Shown: piece by piece, positions 46,331 through 54,814 of the stretch
Layout of the letters: each line of letters starts with the position of its first letter
Numbering within the stretch: position 1 is the first letter of the stretch
Position numbers and translations under genes: made by a program
Notes under the pieces: model-generated
What the model saw: the letters and a program-made list of their open reading frames with translations, nothing else
Told to the model about the DNA's origin: nothing
The model's database searches: none
Source of the DNA: DASPWW01 sp963756745
Lineage (GTDB): Bacteria; Actinomycetota; Thermoleophilia; Solirubrobacterales; 70-9
Direction: 5' to 3'
DNA length: 64,000 nucleotides
Assembly (NCBI GenBank): GCA_963756745.1
Contig: CAVWOU010000010.1
Location: forward strand, 682,001 to 746,000

Positions 46331-47144
46331 TCGGGTAGCCGCGGCGGCGACCGGAACGGAGAGGATCGCGGCCGCTTTTTCCGCAGCGCGCGACGAGGGA
46401 CGTGCCGCGCTGATGCCGTACATGATGGGCGGGTTCCCGGACCAGGAGACAGCCGGCGCGGTCGTTGCGGCGTACGTCGATGCCGGCGCCGACCTGGTCG
46501 AGCTCGGCGTTCCGTTCTCGGACCCGCTCGCCGACGGGCCGGTGATTCACGCGGCCGCGACCGCCGCGCTGGCCGGCGGGGCGTCGCTGGAGAGCGTGCT
46601 CGAGACCTGCGCAGCCGCGTCGGACAGCGTCCCGGTGGTGGTCATGTGCTACGCGAACGTGATCCTCGCGCGCGGGCTCGACGAGTACGCCGAGATGCTC
46701 GCGGGAGCGGGAGCCGCGGGGACGATCGTCCCCGACCTTCCGATCGAGGAGGCGGGCGAGCTCCGGGAGGCCTTGAGGGCGCGAGGCATCGCGCTCGTGC
46801 CGCTCGTCGCGCCGACGACGCCGGCGGAGCGGCGGGCGCGGATCTGCGCGAGCGCGGAGGGGTTCGTCTACGTGGTCTCGGTGAGCGGCGTGACCGGTGA
46901 GCGGCGCGAGCTTCCGCCAGAGCTCGCCGAGCTCGTCTCCGCGGTTCGGTCCGAGTCCGAGGTGCCGGCCGCGGTCGGCTTCGGCGTCGGGACGGCGGAG
47001 CAGGCGGGCGCGGTGGGAAGGATCGCCGACGGCGTGATCATCGGCAGCCGGCTCGTGCGCATTGCGGGCGAAGCGCCGGACGTGGCCTCGGCCGCCGGTG
47101 CGGTCGCGGAGTTCCTGCGGGAAGCCCGCAACGCCATGAAGTAG
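46320..47144 (+). CDS. trpA: Tryptophan synthase alpha chain
   Basis: TrpA releases indole from indole-glycerol phosphate. The 274-residue barrel has LMPYMMGGFPDQETAGAVVA, ADLVELGVPFSDPLADGPVI (catalytic Glu), GTIVPDLPIEEAGELREALR (catalytic Asp), FVYVVSVSGVTGERRELPPE and VPAAVGFGVGTAEQAGAVGR. ATG 46320 overlaps trpB by 11 nt. It ends the second trp block. Confidence 0.97.
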   Translation: MATDRVAAAATGTERIAAAFSAARDEGRAALMPYMMGGFPDQETAGAVVAAYVDAGADLVELGVPFSDPLADGPVIHAAATAALAGGASLESVLETCAAASDSVPVVVMCYANVILARGLDEYAEMLAGAGAAGTIVPDLPIEEAGELREALRARGIALVPLVAPTTPAERRARICASAEGFVYVVSVSGVTGERRELPPELAELVSAVRSESEVPAAVGFGVGTAEQAGAVGRIADGVIIGSRLVRIAGEAPDVASAAGAVAEFLREARNAMK

Positions 47145-47153
47145 ATTGGCGCG

Positions 47154-47318
47154 GTGCAGCTGCTCGTGTTCACGGTGGTCGGGATGAGCGCGATGCTGGT
47201 CGCGTTCGCGTTCGGGCTCGGCGGCGCCGTCAGCTCGCTGTTCTTCCTCGCGATCCTTTTCGCCGGGGTCGTCGTGCGGATAACGCAGCCTGCCCGCGAG
47301 CGGCTACGACCCATGAAC
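47154..47318 (+). CDS. Small two-helix membrane protein, stop not in frame
   Basis: From GTG 47154 the frame encodes LLVFTVVGMSAMLVAFAFGL, GGAVSSLFFLAILFAGVVVR and then ITQPARERLRP, a compact protein of about 55 residues with two membrane helices, 9 nt after trpA. As written no stop occurs until 48812, because the frame runs antisense through pfkA. Removing one base before the tga near 47313-47316 would end it at ERLRP, like other frames here with an extra base. Function unknown. Confidence 0.5.
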
Positions 47319-47326
47319 GAAGCACG

Positions 47327-47352
47327 CGGCAAGTTTGCACGCGAACTTGCCG
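47327..47352 (-). repeat. Palindromic element, copy 2 (downstream of pfkA)
   Basis: Read on the minus strand, CGGCAAGTT and AACTTGCCG enclose the loop CGCGTGCA, 12 nt after the pfkA stop. It matches copy 1 after leuS; both follow the 3' end of a gene. Plus-strand bases AACTTGCCGGTGGTC are identical in both copies. Confidence 0.6.
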
Positions 47353-47364
47353 GTGGTCTTGGTT

Positions 47365-48395
47365 TCAGCCGAACAGGGCTTCGAAGCCCTCGTATTCCTC
47401 GATCGGCACCGTTCGGAGGCCGGCGACCGCCTCGGTCGAGCGACACGAGCTCGATCCGCGTCCCCCGCAGCGCGGCCATCGTTCCCCACCGCCCGTCGTT
47501 CGCGGCCGTGATTGCCGCGAGGCCGTATCGCGTCGCCAGCACGCGGTCCGACGCTGTGGGCGTGCCGCCGCGCTGCACGTGCCCGAGCACGGTCGCGCGG
47601 GTCTCGAACCCGGTCCTCGACTCGATCTCGCTCTCGAGCCAGTGCCCGATCCCTCCGAGGCGCGGGTGGCCGAACTCGTCGAGCTCCCCGGCTGTCGTCC
47701 ACCGCCTGGCCGTCCTTGGCGCTAGCGCCCTCGGCGACGACGACGATCGAGAAGCCACGACCGCGGGACTTGCGTCGCCGCAGCTGGGCGCAAACCGCAT
47801 CGACGTCGAAGGGGCGCTCGGGGATGAGGATCACGTCGGCCCCTCCGGCTACGCCGGAGTAGAGGGCGATCCACCCGGCGTCTCGCCCCATCACCTCGAC
47901 GACCAGGATCCTGTGGTGGCTCTCGGCGGTGGTGTGGAGCCGATCGATCGCCTCGGTTGCGACGTGGAGGGCGGTGTCGAACCCGAATGTGACGTCGGTG
48001 CCGTCGAGGTCGTTGTCGATCGTCTTCGGAACGCCCAGGACCGGCACGCCCTCCTCGTGCACGCGCTTCGCCGCGCCGAGCGTGTCCTCTCCGCCTATCG
48101 CGATCAGGCCGTCGAGCCGGAGGCTCCGCATCGTCTCGCGGACCATCGACGGCCCCTCCTCGTCCTTGGCCGGATTCGTCCGCGAGGTGCCGAGGATCGT
48201 CCCGCCGCGGTGCAGGATTCCGCGCGTCGACTCGATCGTGAGCTCTTCGTACTCGTTGTCGAGCACCCCGCGCCACCCGTCGCGGAAACCGACGATTGCG
48301 TGCCCGTACTCGTCGATTCCCTTGCGCACGATTGCGCGGATCACGGCGTTGAGCCCCGGACAATCGCCACCGCCGGTCAGTACGCCGATCCTCAC
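47365..48395 (-). CDS. 6-phosphofructokinase, probably pyrophosphate-dependent; two apparent frameshifts
   Basis: PFK phosphorylates fructose 6-phosphate. From GTG 48395 the frame reads RIGVLTGGGDCPGLNAVIRA, GTILGTSRTNPAKDEEGPSM, LIAIGGEDTLGAAKRVHEEG, VPKTIDNDLDGTDVTFGFDT and MGRDAGWIALYSGVAGGADV. An extra base near 47690-47700 moves it to GELDEFGHPRLGGIGHWLES and VLGHVQRGGTPTASDRVLAT; another near 47415-47430 gives EAVAGLRTVPIEEYEGFEAL to the stop at 47365. Corrected length is about 342. Asp in GGED (position of Gly104 in E. coli PfkA) with Lys in PKTIDND (position 124) is the pattern of PPi-dependent enzymes of the actinomycete type, so PPi rather than ATP is the likely donor. Confidence 0.88.
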
Positions 48396-48419
48396 GGCGC
48401 GAATATAGACGCAAGCGAG

Positions 48420-48812
48420 ATGATGTCCCCCGCGCACGTGATCCTCTACGACCGCGACTGCGGCTTCTGCAAGTGGTCGCTCGACAAGCTGCTGCTGTGG
48501 GACCGGGCGCACCGCCTGCACCCGGTCGCGATCCAGAGCGACGAGGGAGAACGGCTGCTCGCGGGGATGTCGCAGGCACAACGGCTTGACTCGTGGCACC
48601 TCGTGCGGCCCGACGGGACCGTGACCTCGGCCGGCGCCGCGGCGGAGCCGCTGGCGCGGCTGCTCCCGGGCGGGCGTCCGCTCGCGCTCCTGTTCAGGAC
48701 GTTCCCGCGTGCGACAGAGCGCGCCTACCGCTGGGTCGCCGACCACCGCGGCGCGCTTGCGAGGCTTCTTCGCATTCCCCGTGGGTACGAGCCGAGGCGG
48801 CGGAGCCGGTGA
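48420..48812 (+). CDS. DCC-family thiol-disulfide oxidoreductase-like protein
   Basis: A 130-residue protein (ATG 48420, or 48423) with the family's defining motif in VILYDRDCGFCKWSLDKLLL (DxDCxxC), then LHPVAIQSDEGERLLAGMSQ, HLVRPDGTVTSAGAAAEPLA and the basic C-terminus RIPRGYEPRRRSR. The family (DUF393) is thioredoxin-like but its substrates are unknown. It diverges from pfkA, and its stop overlaps the next gene's GTG (gtga). Confidence 0.88.
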   Translation: MMSPAHVILYDRDCGFCKWSLDKLLLWDRAHRLHPVAIQSDEGERLLAGMSQAQRLDSWHLVRPDGTVTSAGAAAEPLARLLPGGRPLALLFRTFPRATERAYRWVADHRGALARLLRIPRGYEPRRRSR

Positions 48813-50005
48813 AGAGCCGCATCGGCGCCTGCTGTGCCCTGCTCGTCGCTGTCGTCTTGCCGGGATGCGCGACGGAAGAGGGAAGCGGCGCCGGCGCCGG
48901 CGACACTCTCACCGTGTACGTGAGCGCGCCGCTGCGCGGCCCGAGCGCTCCGTACGGGCGCGCGATCCGCGACGCGGCTCGGCTCGCGCTCGAGGACGCG
49001 GACGGGCGCGCCGGGGAGATTGGGATCGAGGCGGTCTTCCTCGACGACACCGGAGGGAACGCGGGGGACGTGCGATGGAGTGCCGGGAAGGTGGCCGAGA
49101 ACGCGCGCGTCGCGACCTCGGACAGCGCGGCGATCGCGTACATCGGCGAGTTCGAGTCGGGCGCGACGCGGGTCTCGCTTCCGATCACCAACGAGGCGCG
49201 GATGCTCCAGGTCTCGCCGGCGAGCACCGCGATCGATCTCGTCAGCCCGGTCCCGGGGTCTGACGAGGTTCCCGAAAGGGTCCAGCCGAGCGGCGAGCGG
49301 AGCTTCGGGCGCGTGATACCGGACGACGAGCTTCAGGGCGCGGCGGGGGCCGTCTGGGCCGATCGACTGCGCTCACGCGATGCTCTCGCGTTCTCGCTCG
49401 AGCGATTCGGCAACGTGGTCGCCGGAGAGTTCGCCGAGGAGGCCGAGCAGCTCGGGATCCCGGTCGTGTGGGCGCGGACCGTCGTGCGGCTGATGAACGC
49501 GCTGAGCTCGAGGCTCGACCTCGTCTATATCGGCGCGCCGGCGCAATACGGGATGCCGCTGTTCGAGGACGTGGCGAGGGACGCACCATCGGCGACCCTG
49601 ATCAGCACCGACGCGGTGCTTCTGGACCGGTCCTTCCTGCGAGCCGCTCGGCCGTTCGAAACCCGCCTCCGTTTGACAGCCGCCGCCCAGAACCCGGCTC
49701 AGCTTCCACCCCCGGCCGGCCCGGAGTTCGTGCGGCGCTACCGCGACGAGTACGGCCGCCCGCCGGACCCTTACGCCGCGTACGGCTACGAGGCGATGGC
49801 CGTCGTGATCGACTCGATCGAGCGTGCAGGAGAGCCCGTCGACCGATCCGCCGCGATCGACGCGTTCTTCGACACAGTCGACCGCCGCTCGGTCCTCGGC
49901 ACCTACTCCATCGACGAGGTCGGCAACACCACGCTCGACCGCATGGCGGGATACAGGGTTCGGGCCGGACGCCCCGTCTTCGATGCGGCGCTGCGAGCCC
50001 CGTGA
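48809..50005 (+). CDS. ABC-type branched-chain amino acid-like substrate-binding lipoprotein
   Basis: A 398-residue periplasmic-binding-type protein with a lipoprotein signal (IGACCALLVAVVLPGCATEE, lipobox LPGC) and the Leu/Ile/Val-binding fold: TVYVSAPLRGPSAPYGRAIR, AARLALEDADGRAGEIGIEA, AIAYIGEFESGATRVSLPIT and, near the end, YAAYGYEAMAVVIDSIERAG. No permease or ATPase genes of an ABC system are adjacent, so it may be an orphan receptor. GTG 48809 overlaps the DCC stop. Confidence 0.85.
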   Translation: MKSRIGACCALLVAVVLPGCATEEGSGAGAGDTLTVYVSAPLRGPSAPYGRAIRDAARLALEDADGRAGEIGIEAVFLDDTGGNAGDVRWSAGKVAENARVATSDSAAIAYIGEFESGATRVSLPITNEARMLQVSPASTAIDLVSPVPGSDEVPERVQPSGERSFGRVIPDDELQGAAGAVWADRLRSRDALAFSLERFGNVVAGEFAEEAEQLGIPVVWARTVVRLMNALSSRLDLVYIGAPAQYGMPLFEDVARDAPSATLISTDAVLLDRSFLRAARPFETRLRLTAAAQNPAQLPPPAGPEFVRRYRDEYGRPPDPYAAYGYEAMAVVIDSIERAGEPVDRSAAIDAFFDTVDRRSVLGTYSIDEVGNTTLDRMAGYRVRAGRPVFDAALRAP

Positions 50006-50047
50006 GCGACTAGCCGCAGGCCCTCCTCGATCCCAAGCAGCGCCTCT

Positions 50048-51050
50048 GTGGTCGAGAATGCGCAGTCGGTGGCTGAGGAGCGCTGGCGCGACATCGCGGG
50101 GCCGGTCGGCTCGATCGAGCCCGGGCGCCGCAACGCGATCACCGACGTGCCGGGCGTCCGCGTCGGCCACTCCCAGGCGGAGAGCGGCGAGCGCACCGGG
50201 GTGACGGTCGTCGCGCCCCCGTCGCTGCCGCGGCGCTCGCCGGTGCTGCGACCGTCAACGGGATGGGCGAGCTGACCGGGAAGCTCGAGGTCGACGAGCG
50301 GGGGACGATGGAGACGCCGCGTGTACCTGTGCGGGTCGCACGCGGTCGGTGTCGTCCACCACGCGGCCGTCCTCGCCTCGGGCCGGCGGCCGGACGACAT
50401 CGTGCTGCCGGTGGTCGGCGAGTGCGACGACGGCGACATGGCCGACTCGCGCACGGTGACGGCGGCGACGTCGAGCGCGTGCTCGGTGCTCTCGGCGACG
50501 AGGTAGAAGAGGGGACGATCGGCGCAGGGCACGGGATGAGCTGCTTCGACTATCCCGGGCGGGATCGGCACCGCCTCGCGCGCTGTCGGCGACCACCACG
50601 TCGGGGTGCTGCTGCTGTGCAACTTCGGATACGGCGCCCGCGAGTACCTCGACGTCCTCGGGCATCGGCTCTCGGCCCGGGCGCCGATGGCTCAGGCCCG
50701 CGCGGCTCGTGCATCGCCGCGTGCGCGACGGATGCGCCCATGTCGCCGCACGAGCTGCGCCGGCTCGCGCTGCGCCCGCTGCTCGGGCTCGCGCGCGCCG
50801 GCTCGTACGCGGCGGACCGCTCGGGCGAGATCGGCGTTGCGTTTACGACCTCGACCGGACCAGGACCTGTCCAGCGACGAGCTCGAACACCTACTTCGCG
50901 GCGGCCTACGAGGCCGCGCACGAGTCGGTCTACAACTGCCTCGTCGCGGCGCGCCCCGCCGAGCGGCGTGACGGGGAGATGCAGGAAGCGTTCCCGATCG
51001 AGACCGTACGGCGGCTCGCCCGGGCCCGCGACGCCGCTCCAGCGGACTGA
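50048..51050 (+). pseudogene. P1-family (S58/DmpA) peptidase, broken by many frameshifts
   Basis: Segments of one peptidase occur in order in different frames: GRRNAITDVPGVRVGHSQAE, then NGMGELTGKLEVDERGTMET, SHAVGVVHHAAVLASGRRPD, LPVVGECDDGDMADSRTVTA, GTIGAGHGMSCFDYPG, VGVLLLCNFGYGAREYLDVL, PHELRRLALRPLLGLARAGS, GEIGVAFTTST and NTYFAAAYEAAHESVYNCLV. The autoprocessing region of the family (G-x-G-T/H-G, then F/Y-G-x-R) is covered. Six or more indels in 1 kb are far denser than elsewhere in the window, so this may be a true pseudogene; if they are errors, the enzyme would be an aminopeptidase of about 335 residues. Confidence 0.75.
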
Positions 51051-51106
51051 GGCGATGAGCGCCGACCGACATCGGCGCCTACCTCGACGGAATACACGGC
51101 GCGCGA

Positions 51107-52036
51107 CTACCGATCGCCGCCGATCGCCCCCGCGAGGTCGCGCGCGAGTCGCTCGATGCTTCGCGAGCCTTCCTCGACGTGCGCCGGGTTCAGCTCGGTC
51201 ACGGTGAGGCCGGCCACGAGTTGCGAACCGAGGAGGGCCTCGAGCGCCGCCACAGCATCGGCGTAGGCGAGGCCCTCGTTGCGGCCGGGATTCTCGGACA
51301 GCGGCACATCGACGAAGTCGATCACGTCGACGTCGAAGTGAACCAGCACGCGATCCGCGCGATCCTCGAGCAGCCCCAGGGCGTGTTTCGCCGCCGCCGG
51401 AGGGTCGGCGGCGACCTGGGCGAGCGGAATGACGTGGATGGAGTGCCGCTCGATCGCTCTCGGTTCGTGCTCGGTCGCCTGCACCGGATCCCATCCGAAC
51501 AGCAGCACCTGTTCGGCTTCGAGCAGGGGGGCCTTTGATCCAACCTCCACCAGCGAGCGCTCGGCGCCGGGCAGAGCGAGCATGTGCGCCATTCCCATCC
51601 AGTCGAGCGTGCCTTCGCGCACGCTCTCGGGGATGTTGAGGTCGGCGTGAGCGTCGAAGTAGACGAGCCCGACCCGCTCGCCCGTGCCCTGGTGTCCGGC
51701 GACCGTTCCGATCCCGACCGTGCAGTCGCCACCGAGCACGAGCGTCGCCTCGTTCGACTGGGCCGACTGCTCGACCCGACGTGCCGTGTCGGAGACGATC
51801 TCGACGACCCTCTCCAGGTTCTGAGCGCGACGTCGCTCGCGGTCCGGTCGCCACCGCCACGGCTCGCGATCACCGTGGTCGCGCACGTCCACGCCTTTAT
51901 CGCGAAGCAGCTCGATCAGGCCTGCTTCGCGCAGCCGCTCCGGGGCGTCTTCCTGACCCGGAGCAAACGCGCCGGCGCTCGTCGGGACACCGATCACACC
52001 GAGCGGCTGGCGCATCGAATTCGAGTCTACGGCCAT
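51107..52036 (-). CDS. Arginase-family (ureohydrolase) protein
   Basis: A 309-residue ureohydrolase with the Mn ligands in LVLGGDCTVGIGTVAGHQ, VGLVYFDAHADLNIPESVRE (DAHAD) and VLVHFDVDVIDFVDVPLSEN (DxDxxD). The last motif has Phe where most agmatinases and arginases have Pro. Family members hydrolyse arginine, agmatine or guanidino acids; residues beyond the metal site do not settle the substrate. ATG 52036 has GGAG just upstream but very close; ATG 52015 is an alternative. It diverges from the BASS gene with an 11-nt gap. Confidence 0.85.
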   Translation of the reverse strand: MAVDSNSMRQPLGVIGVPTSAGAFAPGQEDAPERLREAGLIELLRDKGVDVRDHGDREPWRWRPDRERRRAQNLERVVEIVSDTARRVEQSAQSNEATLVLGGDCTVGIGTVAGHQGTGERVGLVYFDAHADLNIPESVREGTLDWMGMAHMLALPGAERSLVEVGSKAPLLEAEQVLLFGWDPVQATEHEPRAIERHSIHVIPLAQVAADPPAAAKHALGLLEDRADRVLVHFDVDVIDFVDVPLSENPGRNEGLAYADAVAALEALLGSQLVAGLTVTELNPAHVEEGSRSIERLARDLAGAIGGDR

Positions 52037-52047
52037 AGGCTCCGCGG

Positions 52048-52926
52048 ATGGAGGACTCGCTGTTCGCGACGCTGTTCCTCCCGGTGGCGCTCGCGGTGAT
52101 CATGACGAGCCTCGGGATGTCGCTCACGGTCGACGACTTCCGGCGCGTGGTCGTTAATCCGCGCGGCATCTCGATCGGGCTCGCCAACCTGGTCCTGATC
52201 TCGCCGCTGCTCGCCTTCGCCATCGCCGAGGCTTACTCGCTCGAGCCGGCTCTCGCAGTCGGGCTGGTGCTGCTCGGCGCCTCGCCTGGGGGCACGACGG
52301 CCAACCTTCTCACCCATCTGGCGCGCGGCGACACGGCGCTGTCGATCACGATGACCGCGATCTCGAGCGTCGCGGCCGTGGTCACCGTGCCGCTGTTCCT
52401 CGAGCTGGCGACCGACCACTTCGGGGCGATCGGGCTGGACGAGAACGTCAGCATGCTCGGCGTGGTCGCGCGGGTCCTGCTGATCACAGTGATACCGCTG
52501 TCGTTCGGGATGTGGCTGCGGGCGCGCCGCCCGGCACGCGTGGCCGCGATCGAGGGCACCTTCCGCCGTGTGGCCCTGGGCGTGTTCGTCGCCGTCGTGG
52601 TCGGGGTGATCGTCGCCGAGCATGAGCGCGTGTTCGACAACCTCGACGATGTTGCCGCGGCGGCTGTGACGCTGAACGTGGCTGCGATGGCGATCTCGTT
52701 CGCGATCGCACGCGCAGCGCGGCTCGACAACCGCCAGTCGACCGCGATCGCGATCGAGCTCGGGATCCACAACTCGACGCTGGCGATCGCGGTCGGAGCG
52801 GCGATCGCGACCGTGCTTACGATTCCCGCCGCCGTCTACGCGAGCTTCATGTTCCTCACCGCGGGCTTGTTCGCGCGCATCATGTACCGCCGGAACGGGG
52901 CGGTACTCGTCGAACAGGAGAGCTGA
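52048..52926 (+). CDS. Bile acid:sodium symporter (BASS) family transporter
   Basis: A 292-residue membrane protein with about nine helices: SLFATLFLPVALAVIMTSLG, NLVLISPLLAFAIAEAYSLE, AVGLVLLGASPGGTTANLLT (the crossover ASPGGxxSN-like motif) and IAIELGIHNSTLAIAVGAAI (the E-x-G-x-x-N-x-x-L-A motif). These are the family's sodium-binding regions. Substrate unknown; relatives move organic anions such as keto acids. Confidence 0.9.
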   Translation: MEDSLFATLFLPVALAVIMTSLGMSLTVDDFRRVVVNPRGISIGLANLVLISPLLAFAIAEAYSLEPALAVGLVLLGASPGGTTANLLTHLARGDTALSITMTAISSVAAVVTVPLFLELATDHFGAIGLDENVSMLGVVARVLLITVIPLSFGMWLRARRPARVAAIEGTFRRVALGVFVAVVVGVIVAEHERVFDNLDDVAAAAVTLNVAAMAISFAIARAARLDNRQSTAIAIELGIHNSTLAIAVGAAIATVLTIPAAVYASFMFLTAGLFARIMYRRNGAVLVEQES

Positions 52927-53209
52927 CTCGGATCACGCGCGCCGGCGCAGGATAGTGCGGTGCTGGCCGACGACCAGCGCCCCTCTCGGACCGGTTCGCC
53001 GGTCGCGCGTCGGACGGTGCCCCGGAGCCGAGCTTTGCGCTCGTCCACGACACGCCGATCGTCGAGGGCGCAGCCGCCCGGCGACCCGCACGCCGACGTC
53101 GACGTGCCTGCGCGTAGTGTGGCGCCTCGCGATGTCGATCGCGCCATCGCGAGCGCAAGCTCCGATAGGGTTCGGTGCAGAAATCAGCCCAGCGACGGAA
53201 GGGCTTCGT

Positions 53210-54337
53210 ATGTCGACGACGGCGCTGAAGCGGACCGCCTTCTACGACGCGCAGGATCAACTGGGCGCGGAGTGGACGGACTGGGAGGGTTGGGCCTGGG
53301 CCGACCACTTCGGCGATCCGACGGCCGAGCACGAGGCCACGCGTAAGGCCTCCAATGTCTGGGACGAGTCGCCGCTGCGCAAGTGGGACATGAAGGGCCC
53401 GGACGCGCTGGCGCTCGCCGACGTGCTGTTCACGAACGACATGGCCGCGCTCGAGGTCGGCCAGGTGCGCTACGGCCCAATCTGCGACGAGGACGGCATG
53501 ATGGTGATGGACGGGACGATCTTCAAGCTCGCCGACGACCACTGCTTCTCGATCACGAGCTACGACTCCGACCTCGACTGGTACCGGCAGGTCGCGTCGG
53601 ACCGCGGGATGAGCGTCGAGATCGAGGATGTGACCCCAGACATGCCTCACCTCCAGGTCCAGGGCCCGAAGTCGCGCGAGATCCTCGCCCCGATCACCGA
53701 GGGCGTGGACCTCACGGAGTTGCGCTACTTCAGGTTCGTGGAGAACGGCAAGGTGGGCGGCGTCCCGTGCCTCGTCTCGCGCACCGGCTACTCGGGCGAG
53801 CTCGGCTACGAGCTCTACCCCAAGCCCGAGCACGCGGCCGATCTGTGGAATGTCGTGCTTGATGCCGGCCGGCCGCAGGGAGTGCTGCCGATTGGACTCT
53901 CGGCGATCGAGACGATCCGGATCGAGTCGGGCCTCCTGTTCCCGGACATCGACTACTTCCCGCACAAGACAGACCCGTACGAGGTCCGGCTGGACAAGAT
54001 GGTGAAGCTCGACAAGCCCGGCGATTTCATCGGCAAGGAGGCGCTGGGGCGGCTCGGCTCCGAGGGCACGCCGCGCCTACTCACAACGCTGAAGATCGAT
54101 GCCGACGAGACGCCCGAGTACGGGGCGCCGGTCACGCAGAACGAGCGCGAGGTCGGGATCGTGCGCAGCCCGGCGAAGAGCCCGACCTTCGGTGAGCAGA
54201 TCGCGATGGCGGTCATCGACCGCGAGCTGAACACCGAAGGCACCGCGCTGGATGTGGCGGTTGGTGACGGCACCGTGACGGCGACCGTGGCGGCGTTTCC
54301 CCTCTACGACACGGACAAGACCCGGCCGCGCTCATAG
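53210..54337 (+). CDS. GcvT-like folate-dependent aminomethyltransferase family protein
   Basis: A 375-residue protein (ATG 53210) of the glycine-cleavage T / DMSP-demethylase-like family: EHEATRKASNVWDESPLRKW, FTNDMAALEVGQVRYGPICD, GMMVMDGTIFKLADDHCFS (conserved Asp), LVSRTGYSGELGYELYPKP and GLSAIETIRIESGLLFPDID, then a GcvT_C-like domain with GIVRSPAKSPTFGEQIAMAV. These enzymes move a one-carbon group from an N- or S-methyl donor to tetrahydrofolate. No gcvH or gcvP is present, while a trimethylamine dehydrogenase-like operon lies 1.4 kb further on, so a role in C1 transfer from methylated compounds is the best inference. Confidence 0.88.
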   Translation: MSTTALKRTAFYDAQDQLGAEWTDWEGWAWADHFGDPTAEHEATRKASNVWDESPLRKWDMKGPDALALADVLFTNDMAALEVGQVRYGPICDEDGMMVMDGTIFKLADDHCFSITSYDSDLDWYRQVASDRGMSVEIEDVTPDMPHLQVQGPKSREILAPITEGVDLTELRYFRFVENGKVGGVPCLVSRTGYSGELGYELYPKPEHAADLWNVVLDAGRPQGVLPIGLSAIETIRIESGLLFPDIDYFPHKTDPYEVRLDKMVKLDKPGDFIGKEALGRLGSEGTPRLLTTLKIDADETPEYGAPVTQNEREVGIVRSPAKSPTFGEQIAMAVIDRELNTEGTALDVAVGDGTVTATVAAFPLYDTDKTRPRS

Positions 54338-54364
54338 AGGCTGGCTCAGGGGCCGGCGATAGCG

Positions 54365-54781
54365 GTGAGCGCGCCCGGGTCTGAATCGCCGCCGCACGAG
54401 CGCCGCTTCATCGACCACGTCTCGATCGGAGTCAACGACCTCGAGCGGAGCGCGCGCTTTTACGACGCGGTGCTAGGCGACGCTCTCGGCGCCGAGCGGA
54501 TCGATTTCGCAGGCTATGGCATCGGGTACGGGCACGGCAACCCGAGCGTGTGGCTGACCCCGGCCGAGTCCCCGCCGGGCTCCGGCCACGTCGCGTTCCG
54601 GGTCGCCGACCGCGAGACCGTAAGGCGCTTCCACGCCGCCGGGCTCGACGCGGGCGGCGTTGACGAGGGCCCGCCCGGCCCGCGGCCGGAATACGGCGAG
54701 CGCTACTACGCCGCCTACCTGCGCGATCCCGACGGCACGAAGGTCGAGGCAGTGGTCGCCCGCCCCACGGGGGATCCGTAG
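54365..54781 (+). CDS. VOC-superfamily (glyoxalase-like) protein
   Basis: A 138-residue VOC protein (GTG start): FIDHVSIGVNDLERSARFYD, GYGIGYGHGNPSVWLTPAES, SGHVAFRVADRETVRRFHAA and YYAAYLRDPDGTKVEAVVAR, with His and Glu in the metal-site positions. Substrate unknown. It follows the aminomethyltransferase by 27 nt and is convergent with the dioxygenase gene. Confidence 0.87.
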   Translation: MSAPGSESPPHERRFIDHVSIGVNDLERSARFYDAVLGDALGAERIDFAGYGIGYGHGNPSVWLTPAESPPGSGHVAFRVADRETVRRFHAAGLDAGGVDEGPPGPRPEYGERYYAAYLRDPDGTKVEAVVARPTGDP

Positions 54782-54814
54782 CTCGGCGGTCTACTGGCTC
54801 TAGGCCTCGCTCGA

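Noticed and set aside
52927..53209. Possible coding remnant between the BASS and aminomethyltransferase genes
   Set aside because: A short protein-like stretch (EPSFALVHDTPIVEGAA) is visible, but no start, frame length or family supports a gene.
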